Below, piece after piece: positions 7,657 to 15,122 of a DNA stretch of 16,898 nt. Source of the DNA: Lachnospiraceae bacterium (GTDB taxonomy: Bacteria > Bacillota > Clostridia > Lachnospirales > Lachnospiraceae). Numbering within the stretch: position 1 is the stretch's first letter; every line of letters starts with the position of its first letter. The stretch lies in the NCBI GenBank assembly GCA_029068665.1, contig JAIECC010000218.1:1-16898 (forward strand), in the 5' to 3' direction. Position numbers and translations under genes: made by a program. A model generated the notes under the pieces. That model ran no database searches and was not told the origin of the DNA. It was given only the letters and a program-made list of their open reading frames with translations.

Positions 7657-7923
7657 ATGTATTATGTACCGGATGGCACCATACGGTGCGGATTTTATGA
7701 ATGTAAGAAATGCGGTTATCGGTTTTTAGATTTGGAAACACAGGAAGCAATCCCCTGTCCATCCTGTGCAGAGGACTTCGACCCGGAAATCGGTCCGGAT
7801 GAAGTGATGCCGGAGGAACAGAAGAATGCAGTATTACTGGAAGTGGTAGAAGGAGAAGACGTGGAAAAAATGGATGCGCTGTTAAGTCTTGCTATCACCG
7901 GAGGTAATTACGACTGGATATAG
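7657..7923 (+). CDS. Small zinc-ribbon protein
   Basis: Two in-frame ATGs exist at 7651 and 7657. The ribosome binding site AGGAG ends at 7649, only one base before 7651 but 7 bases before 7657, so 7657 is the likely start, giving 88 residues. C16-C19 (CKKC) and C34-C37 (CPSC) form a zinc-ribbon pair, with C11 nearby. The second half is acidic with no recognised fold. It follows maf by two bases and must be co-transcribed with it. The maf link might be conserved by chance; I do not know a function. Its stop is only 19 bases from the stop of the convergent RyR-type gene, with no terminator between them. Confidence 0.75.
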   Translation: MYYVPDGTIRCGFYECKKCGYRFLDLETQEAIPCPSCAEDFDPEIGPDEVMPEEQKNAVLLEVVEGEDVEKMDALLSLAITGGNYDWI

Positions 7924-7942
7924 ATGTATATGCTGGTGAATG

Positions 7943-9406
7943 CTACAAGTCTGTTGTATCAATTCCAAACATGGTATAAATGGCAGCCAGGTCTTTGCTT
8001 TTATCATCTTCATCCAATTGCTCAAATGGAACCAGATCCGTATGAAGCTTGCGGACCGCATCCTTTGCCTTTCCATTTTCAGGGATGCCGAAGCGCCAGT
8101 TATTCAGGTAGTGATACCGGCACCAGCGGATGTGTTCCAGCTCTGCCAGCAGGTCTTTGTTCCGAATGACAGCATCTGTGGTGGATTCTTCCGGCTGTCG
8201 TAAGATTTCAATCATCTTTTCCCGTACCTTCTGATAATCGGCAGAAGCGATATTTGAATAACGGGTAAAGCTGTCTAAGGAGCGGAAGGCTTCTTCCCTT
8301 GCCTCCGGAGTATCCGGACAGTCTTGATATTTCATGGCATAATAATGGTTGAAGGCTTTGGCATCCTCCAGCATGGTTTCTTTGAAAATCTGCTCCACAT
8401 CTACGATTTCATCGGCAGAACCAAAGAGTTGGATTCCCTCTCTGGCAAAGAGAGAATGAATGACCTGATTCAGGTAGTCATTGACATGAATATTCCGACA
8501 GGTACTGTAGGTGAGCAGTGTACTTAAGGTCATCAGATTTTCTTCTGAATCATCACAAAGAATCAAACGATCCAGTTCATTGATCATCTTTATATCGGAG
8601 CTCCAGGAACCGGAATGGAAAATAATTTGATCCGGAGAGAGCTGGTGAAGCTCTGTATGAATGTTTTCATAATCAGAAGAGTTGCCCCAGATATGATATT
8701 CAATATGCTGCTCCGGAGAGTAAATATTATTCAGCAGACCATAGGTAAGGATATTTTGCCCAAGGGTATCAAAGCCGATAATGCCAATCTTAAGATTAAG
8801 ATTTCCCTTTGCAAAATCCTCTGCCAGACTGAAGTGATCCCAATACATACGGGCAGTGTTTTCCTTCAAATTAAAAATGGTCAGATTCGGGTCCTGCAGA
8901 CTCTGAGGGGTAACGGTTTCCAGATGTAAGTAAACCTGCCCCTGTTGAAATTCTTCCTTGTATTTTTCATAAAAAGCCAGTCCGTCCTGATCCTTCCGGA
9001 ACAAAATTACATATCGTCCGGCCTTGTCAATGCCATCGGATAAATCATCCAAACCGCCCTGAATGCCTAATTTTCCCAGTTTATCTATAAGGGTATCAAT
9101 GTACCGACTGTCTCCGTAGAGGGCAACGGAATTGGGATTATTACCTTTAATTCGGTTGGAAAGTACCCGGCGAATCTGCTGAAAAGCCATAAATACACCA
9201 CTGGCAGTCATCAGGGGAGCAGTCCATCTTGCAAGCTCCGATAAGACATTTTCCGGCTGAATCTGCAGCTCCATCACATAGATACATAAGGCTCCATATA
9301 AGGAATCCAAAAGTGCATTTCCGCTCTTGTAGTTCCCGATAAAGCCCAGAATGAATGGAAGGCAGAATAAAATAATATAAAGTATTTTCGTTCGTTTCAT
9401 CCGCAT
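7943..9406 (-). CDS. Membrane protein with Rossmann-like domains and C-terminal RyR-type motif
   Basis: The 487-residue product starts at ATG 9406, 7 bases after AAAGGA on the minus strand. Residues 7-25 are a membrane segment. SLYGALCIYVMELQI (35-49) and ELARWTAPLMTASGVFMAF (57-75) resemble the N-terminal membrane part of bacterial proteins annotated as TrkA-N/RyR or channel-like NAD-binding proteins. Two Rossmann-like segments follow: one near 93-140, and one beginning KIGIIGFDTLGQNIL (206-220), a G-x4-G loop that resembles a nucleotide-binding turn but is not a perfect GxGxxG. At 419-440, LLAELEHIRWCRYHYLNNW matches the core of the RyR repeat (A-E-x-E-H-x-x-W...GW). A membrane-tethered sensor or ligand-gated channel is plausible; the ligand is unknown. 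It is divergent from the TIR-containing series. Domain calls are by eye. Confidence 0.7.
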   Translation of the reverse strand: MRMKRTKILYIILFCLPFILGFIGNYKSGNALLDSLYGALCIYVMELQIQPENVLSELARWTAPLMTASGVFMAFQQIRRVLSNRIKGNNPNSVALYGDSRYIDTLIDKLGKLGIQGGLDDLSDGIDKAGRYVILFRKDQDGLAFYEKYKEEFQQGQVYLHLETVTPQSLQDPNLTIFNLKENTARMYWDHFSLAEDFAKGNLNLKIGIIGFDTLGQNILTYGLLNNIYSPEQHIEYHIWGNSSDYENIHTELHQLSPDQIIFHSGSWSSDIKMINELDRLILCDDSEENLMTLSTLLTYSTCRNIHVNDYLNQVIHSLFAREGIQLFGSADEIVDVEQIFKETMLEDAKAFNHYYAMKYQDCPDTPEAREEAFRSLDSFTRYSNIASADYQKVREKMIEILRQPEESTTDAVIRNKDLLAELEHIRWCRYHYLNNWRFGIPENGKAKDAVRKLHTDLVPFEQLDEDDKSKDLAAIYTMFGIDTTDL

Positions 9407-9449
9407 GGTAAAATCCTTTCACACCTTGGTGTTTGTCCTTTGTATATCC

Positions 9450-9478
9450 AGTATACAATATAATTGAGGGATTGACTA
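9450..9478 (-). promoter_or_regulatory. Possible promoter of the RyR-type gene
   Basis: On the minus strand TATACT (9455-9450) is a good -10 box; the hexamer TAGTCA 17 bases upstream matches the -35 consensus at 4 of 6 positions. A short inverted repeat ACACC-TT-GGTGT (9421-9432) lies between it and the ATG at 9406 and could be an operator. Confidence 0.35.
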
Positions 9479-9497
9479 TTCTAACTTTTAAATGCCA

Positions 9498-9527
9498 TTG
9501 ACGGAAATAAAAGGAGTATTATAGAAT
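9498..9527 (+). promoter_or_regulatory. Possible promoter reading into structured element A
   Basis: TTGACG (9498-9503) and TAGAAT (9522-9527) are separated by 18 bases; each matches the sigma-A consensus at 5 of 6 positions. Transcription would begin near 9534, almost exactly at the outer closing helix of element A, which is what an independent RNA gene would need. Confidence 0.4.
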
Positions 9528-9744
9528 AAATTATGGTTTATCGTACTGTTACTGTCTACCGCAACTGGTAATGATGAACAAGGTTTCACGAAGACACGCT
9601 TTCGCTCCTGCCAGCACATAGCGGTACATAAGGTGCGACAATACCGCACCTAAGTACCGACGTGCTTCTAAGGTCTTCGTGAAATCTGTTCATCATCGCC
9701 AGTCGCTGCCAAGGCAGGAGCAGTCCATAATACAACATTGACTT
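9528..9744 (+). ncRNA. Structured palindromic element A (candidate ncRNA)
   Basis: The element begins AAATTATGGTTTATC (9528-9542) and closes with a 7-bp outer helix, 9530-9536 with 9725-9731. Inside, 9571-9580 pairs with 9687-9696 (10 bp) and 9584-9595 with 9673-9684 (12 bp). Then come the unpaired ACGCTTTCGCTC (9596-9607), helices 9613-9617/9662-9666 and 9622-9627/9654-9659, and an apical 7-bp hairpin with a 7-base loop (9631-9651). A conserved CTGC-N10-GCAG lies at 3' (9706-9723), and the shared tail AACATTGACTT follows. A second copy with different but still paired stems lies at 9904-10117, which is the evidence for a selected fold. It could equally be a palindromic mobile repeat. I do not recognise the family. 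Confidence 0.6.
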
Positions 9745-9753
9745 TTGATATGA

Positions 9754-9960
9754 AAAATCTGGTATCCAAGTGAAAATAATATAAAGCTATCTCGTATATG
9801 CAATGAACCTGTTACGGCCATTTTTACTTATAAATTTGACAGCAATAGCATATCAGTGTATTCTATCAATTCAGGATTTGAAAAAGAAAGCAGCCAGAAG
9901 CTGAAATCAATGTTAGATTATGAATCTGCACCAGTCCTAGCAGCATTTTTCGAAGCATGA
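9754..9960 (+). pseudogene. Possible gene remnant between the two structured elements
   Basis: The frame from 9754 to the TGA at 9958-9960 is open for 68 codons with no plausible start codon. Part of its translation (for example TYKFDSNSISVYSINSGF) has the composition of a real protein. Its last third overlaps element B (from 9904), so the frame may have been cut by that element's arrival. A chance opening of this length is not rare, so this is weak. Otherwise I see nothing in 9745-9903. Confidence 0.2.
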
Positions 9961-10117
9961 GCATTCCAAAGAAGACCGTTGAAGCACGTTGGTACTTAGG
10001 CTGTGTTCTTTACAGCCTTATGTACCACTACGTGCTGGGTAGAGCGAAAGCGTGTCTTCTTTGGAATGCTCATGCCTGGAAAATGCGGTAGCAGGAAACG
10101 CAGATAAACCATAATTT
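9904..10117 (-). ncRNA. Structured palindromic element B (inverted diverged copy of A)
   Basis: Read on the minus strand it starts with the same 15 bases as element A (complement of 10103-10117) and ends with AACATTGATTT (complement of 9904-9914). A perfect 22-bp stem joins 9955-9976 with 10054-10075; only its inner GAAGAC/GTCTTC matches element A, the rest differs on both arms. The 12-base unpaired box ACGCTTTCGCTC is identical (complement of 10042-10053). The apical hairpin (9998-10018) again has 7 bp and a 7-base loop, with four of seven pairs changed on both sides. ATCTGC/GCAGAT (9924-9929 with 10100-10105) extends the outer helix. The element ends about 23 bases before the next gene's start, antisense to it. 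Confidence 0.6.
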
Positions 10118-10140
10118 TTTATAACAGGGGATTAACAGGG

Positions 10141-10716
10141 ATGGATGAAGAGAACAAAGTTGTACCACAGGAACATTATTACATAGAAAGACAGGGAAGA
10201 AGATATTATACGGCAGGTCCTGACAAGCCGCCGATTTTTATTCAGGCAATTATTGATAATAGGAAAATGTCTGCCATTGATTTTTTCCATATTACAGATG
10301 CCTATCTGGATTGGGAAAAGAAAGGAAACTCATGGGAAGTACTTGAACCCTTGGTTACGCTGCTTTCCACATGGGGCGATGAATTGATTTTTGCGTTCGA
10401 TGATACCATGGCAGAGCTTTTATATACTTTAGATACCAGGGAAATCGCACATTCCATTTATAAGGATGATATTTTTTCGGGGGATGAATTTCTCGAAATC
10501 CGTTGTGTGGCATTAGTGAATTCAAAAGCCTTTTATAATGCAGTGATTAAAGGCCGCAAGAAGCTGAAACGGGACCTTGGATTTTCAATCATATTAGCCG
10601 TTCCCGAAGCAGCCTGGGCGAGACGGCACGGGAAGGAGTCTTCGGAATATACACATGTTACGCCATATTGCTATGAGACTATGAGTAATGCTGCAGGATG
10701 GCCGGAGACTACATGA
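10141..10716 (+). CDS. DUF4240-like protein
   Basis: The 191-residue product starts at ATG 10141; AGGGG (10127-10130) is a rather distant ribosome binding site (10-base spacer), right after element B. The central part, roughly residues 43-142, resembles DUF4240: MSAIDFFHITDAY, then LSTWGDELIFAFDDTMAELL, then GDEFLEIRCVALVNSKAFYN followed by a basic RKKLKR. No signal peptide or membrane segment is seen, so it should be cytoplasmic. DUF4240 proteins have no established activity; some sit in loci with toxin-immunity or sensing genes. It is the first of three same-strand genes (gaps of 43 and 65 bases) leading to the TIR protein, so a shared transcript is likely. I see no promoter directly upstream; any leader would include the complement of element B. 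Confidence 0.62.
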   Translation: MDEENKVVPQEHYYIERQGRRYYTAGPDKPPIFIQAIIDNRKMSAIDFFHITDAYLDWEKKGNSWEVLEPLVTLLSTWGDELIFAFDDTMAELLYTLDTREIAHSIYKDDIFSGDEFLEIRCVALVNSKAFYNAVIKGRKKLKRDLGFSIILAVPEAAWARRHGKESSEYTHVTPYCYETMSNAAGWPETT

Positions 10717-10759
10717 ATGATGAATGGAAAACATACAGGTATACAGAAAAGGAGAATCT

Positions 10760-11818
10760 ATGGCGAAAAAGAGAAAAACACTTCCGGACAATTTTAAGGA
10801 ATTAATTGAAGTGGGAGATGTAGAAAAATTAAAAGCGGTTTATGAGCAATGTGAGTTGACAGCTTACACTGGATATAAAGGGAAAAATGCCCTTTTTTGT
10901 CCACACGTTCCGGCAGAGCTTGTACGATGGCTGGTAGAGCAGGGACTGGATATCAACAGCCGGGACAGCAGAAAGGCCACACCCCTTCATGTACAGGTAA
11001 GTTATCCCAATTGCTGCTATGATACGTTTTTAGAACTGGGAGCGGATATTCATGCAAGGGATATGTCAGGCGAGACACCATTACATCAGGCAGCGGTTCA
11101 TGGAAATGCAAAAGCAGTAAAGTATCTTCTGGACCATGGAGCAGATATGGATGCAGAGGATATGATGCATCAATGGACCCCTATGGAAGAAATGCTGGCG
11201 CACTGTATGAATATTGATATTGTGAAAACAGTAGAAACAGCAGAGGTTTTTCTAAATGCCGGCGCAGAAATAAGTGAAAATATGCGAAAGCAGGTCAGAA
11301 GGATTGGGGAAAATTTTGAATTTCATAAAGATCATTTTGACGAAGAATACCGGGAAGAAACCGAAAGGGGATTAAAGCATCTGTATGAATTATTTCATGT
11401 ACCTCCGGTGCCCCCACGGAAGAAATACGATGGTGTTTCGCCCATTACCGTTACATCTGCCCGTTGGCAGCAACAGCATAATGAGTTGTGGGAATTATTG
11501 GTTCCGGGCAGTGGAAAGGCGGATACCCTTCAGGGAGAGGTGATTCGTATTACCGGCAAGGTTTCTCATGAAATTCTGGACAATGGAGGGATGAACTGGG
11601 ATAGTGATTACCGTAAGATGCTGAAGGCATTGCAGGAGTTCTTCAGGATGGGGAACCCCTTATCCGAGCAAGAGCTTACAGAGGCTGACCGATGCATTGC
11701 TTTTGTATCAAAACAGCTTCAGGAGAATGCTGTGGATAAGCTGTGTGAGCTGGCAGTGCATTGGGTGATTGCCAATCCTGATCCCATAGAGACCGGAACA
11801 GTGTCATATAGCAGGTAA
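10760..11818 (+). CDS. Ankyrin-repeat protein with C-terminal conserved domain
   Basis: I choose ATG 10760 (352 residues), 5 bases after AAGGAG at 10749-10754, over the in-frame ATG at 10724, which lacks a site. Residues 10-20 and about 42-172 form ankyrin-like repeats: VRWLVEQGLDINSRDSRKAT, then TFLELGADIHARDMSGETPL with HQAAVHGNAKAVKYLLDHGA, then VETAEVFLNAGAEIS. These mediate protein binding. Residues 225-352 are a second domain with LQGEVIRITGKVSHEI and NGGMNWDSDYRKM (276-288), a pattern I have seen in bacterial ankyrin proteins but cannot name. No export signal. Position between the DUF4240-like and TIR genes suggests a partner or immunity-like role, which is inference only. Confidence 0.78.
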   Translation: MAKKRKTLPDNFKELIEVGDVEKLKAVYEQCELTAYTGYKGKNALFCPHVPAELVRWLVEQGLDINSRDSRKATPLHVQVSYPNCCYDTFLELGADIHARDMSGETPLHQAAVHGNAKAVKYLLDHGADMDAEDMMHQWTPMEEMLAHCMNIDIVKTVETAEVFLNAGAEISENMRKQVRRIGENFEFHKDHFDEEYREETERGLKHLYELFHVPPVPPRKKYDGVSPITVTSARWQQQHNELWELLVPGSGKADTLQGEVIRITGKVSHEILDNGGMNWDSDYRKMLKALQEFFRMGNPLSEQELTEADRCIAFVSKQLQENAVDKLCELAVHWVIANPDPIETGTVSYSR

Positions 11819-11883
11819 GTTACTGGGATGCTTAAGTATTTGATTATTTATAGTTGACTTGCAATTTTGAATGGAGGATAAAA

Positions 11884-14800
11884 GTGATAGAAGAAACAAA
11901 AAAGTACAGTGCCTTTATCAGTTATAAGCATGGGGAGCTGGATACCTTTGCAGCAGAGAATCTGCATAAGGCGATTGAGACCTTCAAGGTGCCGAAAAAC
12001 ATCAGAAAAAAGACGGGAAGGAATAAGATTGAACGGGTATTTCGGGACAAGGATGAGCTTCCGATTTCCAGTAACCTTGCAGATAATATCAGCAATGCCC
12101 TGCAGAATTCGGAGTACCTGATTGTGGTCTGCTCTCCCCGGACGCCGGAATCCTATTGGGTACAAAAGGAGATAGAAACCTTTATCGGTATGCATGACAG
12201 AGATCATGTACTGGCGGTATTGATTGAAGGGGAGCCGGAGGAAGCATTTCCGGAGCAGCTTCGGTTTGCGGAGCAGGAGCATAAAATGCCGGATGGCACT
12301 GTAACAGTGGAACGCATTCCCGTGGAACCTTTGGCAGCGGATATACGGTCCCAGGATAAACGGGAATTAAAGAAAAAGTTAAAGACGGAGATTCTGCGGA
12401 TCATGGCTCCTCTGCTTGGGTGCGGATATGATGACCTGCGTCAGCGGCACAGGGAGCGGAAGCTGCGTCGGACCATAGGAGTCTGTGCAGGAATTTCCGC
12501 CTGCTTTCTCGCCTTTGGCTTATATAGTACTTATAATACCATACAGATTAATCAGCAGTACCGGGTGAAGCAGATGAATCAGTCCCGCTATCTGGCAGAG
12601 ACCTCCCGGCGTCTGCTTCGGGAAGGTGACCGGGAACTTGCTGTGAAGATTGCTCTGGAGGCGCTGCCGGAATATGCAGGGGCAAATGACCGGCCTTATG
12701 TGGCAGAGGCAGAGTATGCCCTTAGTGATGCTCTTGGCACCTATGCAGATGGAAGTGAATTCCGACTGGAGCGGCAGTTGACCTGTAAGGGGAATATCAA
12801 AGAAATGACAGTTACTTTTGACCGGAGTCTGCTGGCAGTCAGAGACAGCGTGCAGAATATCTATATCTGGGATGCGGAAACTTATGAATTGCTGGTGCAT
12901 ATTGAGCCTCAGTTTGATGAAAACAATCGTGGGATTGAGTGGGAAAGTATAGAATTCAATAGTCAAAATCAGTTGGTCTGTATGACAAGGGATTTCCTGG
13001 AGTGCTATGATGGTTTGGATGGAAGATTGGTGTGGACAAAAGACAGTGAAGAGATAGAGTTAATGAAAATGGATCGGAACGGGAACAGACTCTTTATTTC
13101 CGACTTTGGAAATTGTCAGATTGTAGATGCATTAACGGGAGAAATCATAACCGAAATCAGCAGTTATGAACCGGGGCGGGCGGCAGTATTCAGTCCGGAT
13201 AGTCAATATGTGGTATATAATGCTGATTTACCAGAGGGAAAGGGCTGTGTTATTTGGAATCTGCAGAGTAATACAACTGCATTTCTTCAGGATGAAGACT
13301 GGAAGGAATGGGGTATTGACAAGATTACCTTTGCAGGAAAGAAGAATATAATTATTTCCAGCACTACCCTTGAACAAGGCGAAGTTCTGACAGTTAAGGG
13401 TGCAATGGTTATGTATGATGTGGAGACACAGGAGGCGGTGTGGAGAAAGGATGAGTTTGCTCCTGAGATAACAAGCTATTATCAGACGGATGATACGGAA
13501 TATGAGAATCCCATTACTGTATTTTACACCGGTACGGATGTATGCAGAGTAGATATTGATACCGGAGCCATAGAACTCCTGTCCATGCCGTTTTATGTGG
13601 GATATACCAGACCAGTGTCTGAGGCAACATATTTTGTGGTAAGTGAGGATGGGGACGTTGGATTACTATCCATTACAACGGGCACTTATTTCACATTGGG
13701 TCAGCTTGCAGGTGATTTTAATGCGGAAGACTGTATTTTAATGAATGAGCATCTGTTTTACCGGAATAGAAATGATAATAAGATTATGGTCTGCAGCAGA
13801 ATGCAGGGTGAGAGCTTTCAGGCATGTGAGAGTGAAGAAAACTATTATGGAAACATGGGGATATGTACTGCAGACGGTGCGTATATCCTGCTTCAAACAA
13901 CAGAAGGACTTCAGGTTCTGTCATCGGAAACCCATGAGAAGTTGTATGAATTTCCATTAAATATTACGGATATACAATACCGGTATAAGCTTTATCAGGA
14001 TACCAACCGGCTTCTTTGTTATGATGAAGGTATATTGTGCTGTTACGATTTGGATACGGGAGAGGAATTAGAACAGGTTTCGGTCAGTGAGTCTAAAAGA
14101 GAAGCCTTTGCCTTTTCCCGGAATGGAAGCTGGTTTGCCGGAGTAGATGAAGATGTGATACGTGTTTATAATACGGATGATTTTTCTCAATGCAGGGAGC
14201 TAAGGGATACCACACTTCGGACCTTTGTAATCACCGGAGATGGAGGCTATATCGCAGGCCGGCAGCTGGATGGCAGTCTTGGAATCTATGATACGGCTAC
14301 CGGAGCAAAGATAGAAGTAGAGGAAACCGGACTTGCTGTTATGGGGAGCTTTGCAGGAAATGAAGTGACACTTACGGCAGCATATGGTCAGCCTTGGGCA
14401 GCGGTATATGGAACAGATCAGATTATCTATATAATAGACCTGCAGACAGGAAAGACCATGCATCGGATTGAAGCACTCTGTGCAGAGCAGTGCTTTTTGG
14501 AACTTACTCAGGATGATGCCATGCTGTTAATTGCGGATATTGATAATTCTATTATGGTGTATGATTTAAGTACCGGGACCATATCGAAGCGCGTTCCTGT
14601 AGAAGATAATAAGATACGAAGTGTTTCTTATCTGCCGGAATTAGAACTGTGTATTTTGAATACCAGATGGGAAGCATATCTACTGACAACCAAGGATAAT
14701 GTATATACCACGGTAGCAAGTGTTCCAGGCTTTCTGGCTATGGATGAAATTGCGGGTAAGATTTATGTGTATAATTCCAGAAATGGATTTGGATATTTTA

Positions 14801-14898
14801 TTTATCAGTCCCTTGATGATCTGATCATGCAGGGGAAGGAACTGGTTCATTATGAGGAACTGACAGAATTGGAGAAAAAGACATATAATGTGGAATAA
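11884..14898 (+). CDS. TIR domain, membrane segment and beta-propeller protein
   Basis: The start is GTG 11884, 6 bases after GGAGG (11873-11877), giving 1004 residues. Residues 8-110 are a TIR domain: YSAFISYKH (8-16) is box 1, DKDELP (55-60) is the BB-loop region, and YWVQKEIETF (91-100) carries E96 at the position of the catalytic Glu of NAD-hydrolysing TIR domains. A basic stretch (RQRHRERKLRR, 186-196) precedes one membrane segment at about 197-217, so by the positive-inside rule the TIR part is cytoplasmic and the rest outside. Residues 235-275 are a helical linker (EGDRELAVKIALEAL). Residues 280-1000 are about a dozen WD40/PQQ-like blades, such as NIYIWDAETYEL and YDLSTGTISKRV. This fits a receptor whose outer propeller senses something and whose inner TIR signals or degrades NAD. 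It ends the series, before a terminator. Confidence 0.88.
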   Translation: MIEETKKYSAFISYKHGELDTFAAENLHKAIETFKVPKNIRKKTGRNKIERVFRDKDELPISSNLADNISNALQNSEYLIVVCSPRTPESYWVQKEIETFIGMHDRDHVLAVLIEGEPEEAFPEQLRFAEQEHKMPDGTVTVERIPVEPLAADIRSQDKRELKKKLKTEILRIMAPLLGCGYDDLRQRHRERKLRRTIGVCAGISACFLAFGLYSTYNTIQINQQYRVKQMNQSRYLAETSRRLLREGDRELAVKIALEALPEYAGANDRPYVAEAEYALSDALGTYADGSEFRLERQLTCKGNIKEMTVTFDRSLLAVRDSVQNIYIWDAETYELLVHIEPQFDENNRGIEWESIEFNSQNQLVCMTRDFLECYDGLDGRLVWTKDSEEIELMKMDRNGNRLFISDFGNCQIVDALTGEIITEISSYEPGRAAVFSPDSQYVVYNADLPEGKGCVIWNLQSNTTAFLQDEDWKEWGIDKITFAGKKNIIISSTTLEQGEVLTVKGAMVMYDVETQEAVWRKDEFAPEITSYYQTDDTEYENPITVFYTGTDVCRVDIDTGAIELLSMPFYVGYTRPVSEATYFVVSEDGDVGLLSITTGTYFTLGQLAGDFNAEDCILMNEHLFYRNRNDNKIMVCSRMQGESFQACESEENYYGNMGICTADGAYILLQTTEGLQVLSSETHEKLYEFPLNITDIQYRYKLYQDTNRLLCYDEGILCCYDLDTGEELEQVSVSESKREAFAFSRNGSWFAGVDEDVIRVYNTDDFSQCRELRDTTLRTFVITGDGGYIAGRQLDGSLGIYDTATGAKIEVEETGLAVMGSFAGNEVTLTAAYGQPWAAVYGTDQIIYIIDLQTGKTMHRIEALCAEQCFLELTQDDAMLLIADIDNSIMVYDLSTGTISKRVPVEDNKIRSVSYLPELELCILNTRWEAYLLTTKDNVYTTVASVPGFLAMDEIAGKIYVYNSRNGFGYFIYQSLDDLIMQGKELVHYEELTELEKKTYNVE

Positions 14899-14955
14899 GA
14901 ATGGGTCCGGAATCTAAATTTCCTCTTAATTTTTTCAGAATCACTATAATAATGG

Positions 14956-15000
14956 ACAGGTCTGTGCTATCATAGTCATGATAGTGCAGACCTGTTTTTT
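14956..15000 (+). terminator. Rho-independent terminator after the TIR gene
   Basis: An 18-bp stem, 14956-14973 with 14978-14995 (ACAGGTCTG... with ...CAGACCTGT, two G-T wobbles), 4-base loop, then TTTTT. It lies 58 bases after the stop and separates the TIR series from the repair genes. Confidence 0.9.
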
Positions 15001-15122
15001 GTGGCTAATGAGCTGAGTATGGACATATGGGGATTTGTGAATGCTATATCTGGAAGACTACGGTTTTTACAGTAAGATAAGAAAGCAGGTTTGAGGAATG
15101 AAAATGATTGGCAGGTGGTAAT

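Noticed and set aside
9496..9742. CATTGAC at 9496-9502 and 9736-9742 as a target-site duplication around element A
   Set aside because: The downstream copy is part of the tail shared with element B (AACATTGAYTT), so it belongs to the element and not to the target. B has no matching duplication.
9528..10117. 6S RNA or retron msr/msd in the paired elements
   Set aside because: The end-pairing and length (about 200 nt) recall 6S RNA, but a perfect 22-bp stem and the branched top do not, and two inverted copies side by side would be odd. No reverse transcriptase is near, so a retron is not supported.
11848..12282. Minus-strand frame inside the TIR gene and similar long antisense frames elsewhere
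   Set aside because: They lie opposite well-supported genes, lack ribosome binding sites and show no family motif.
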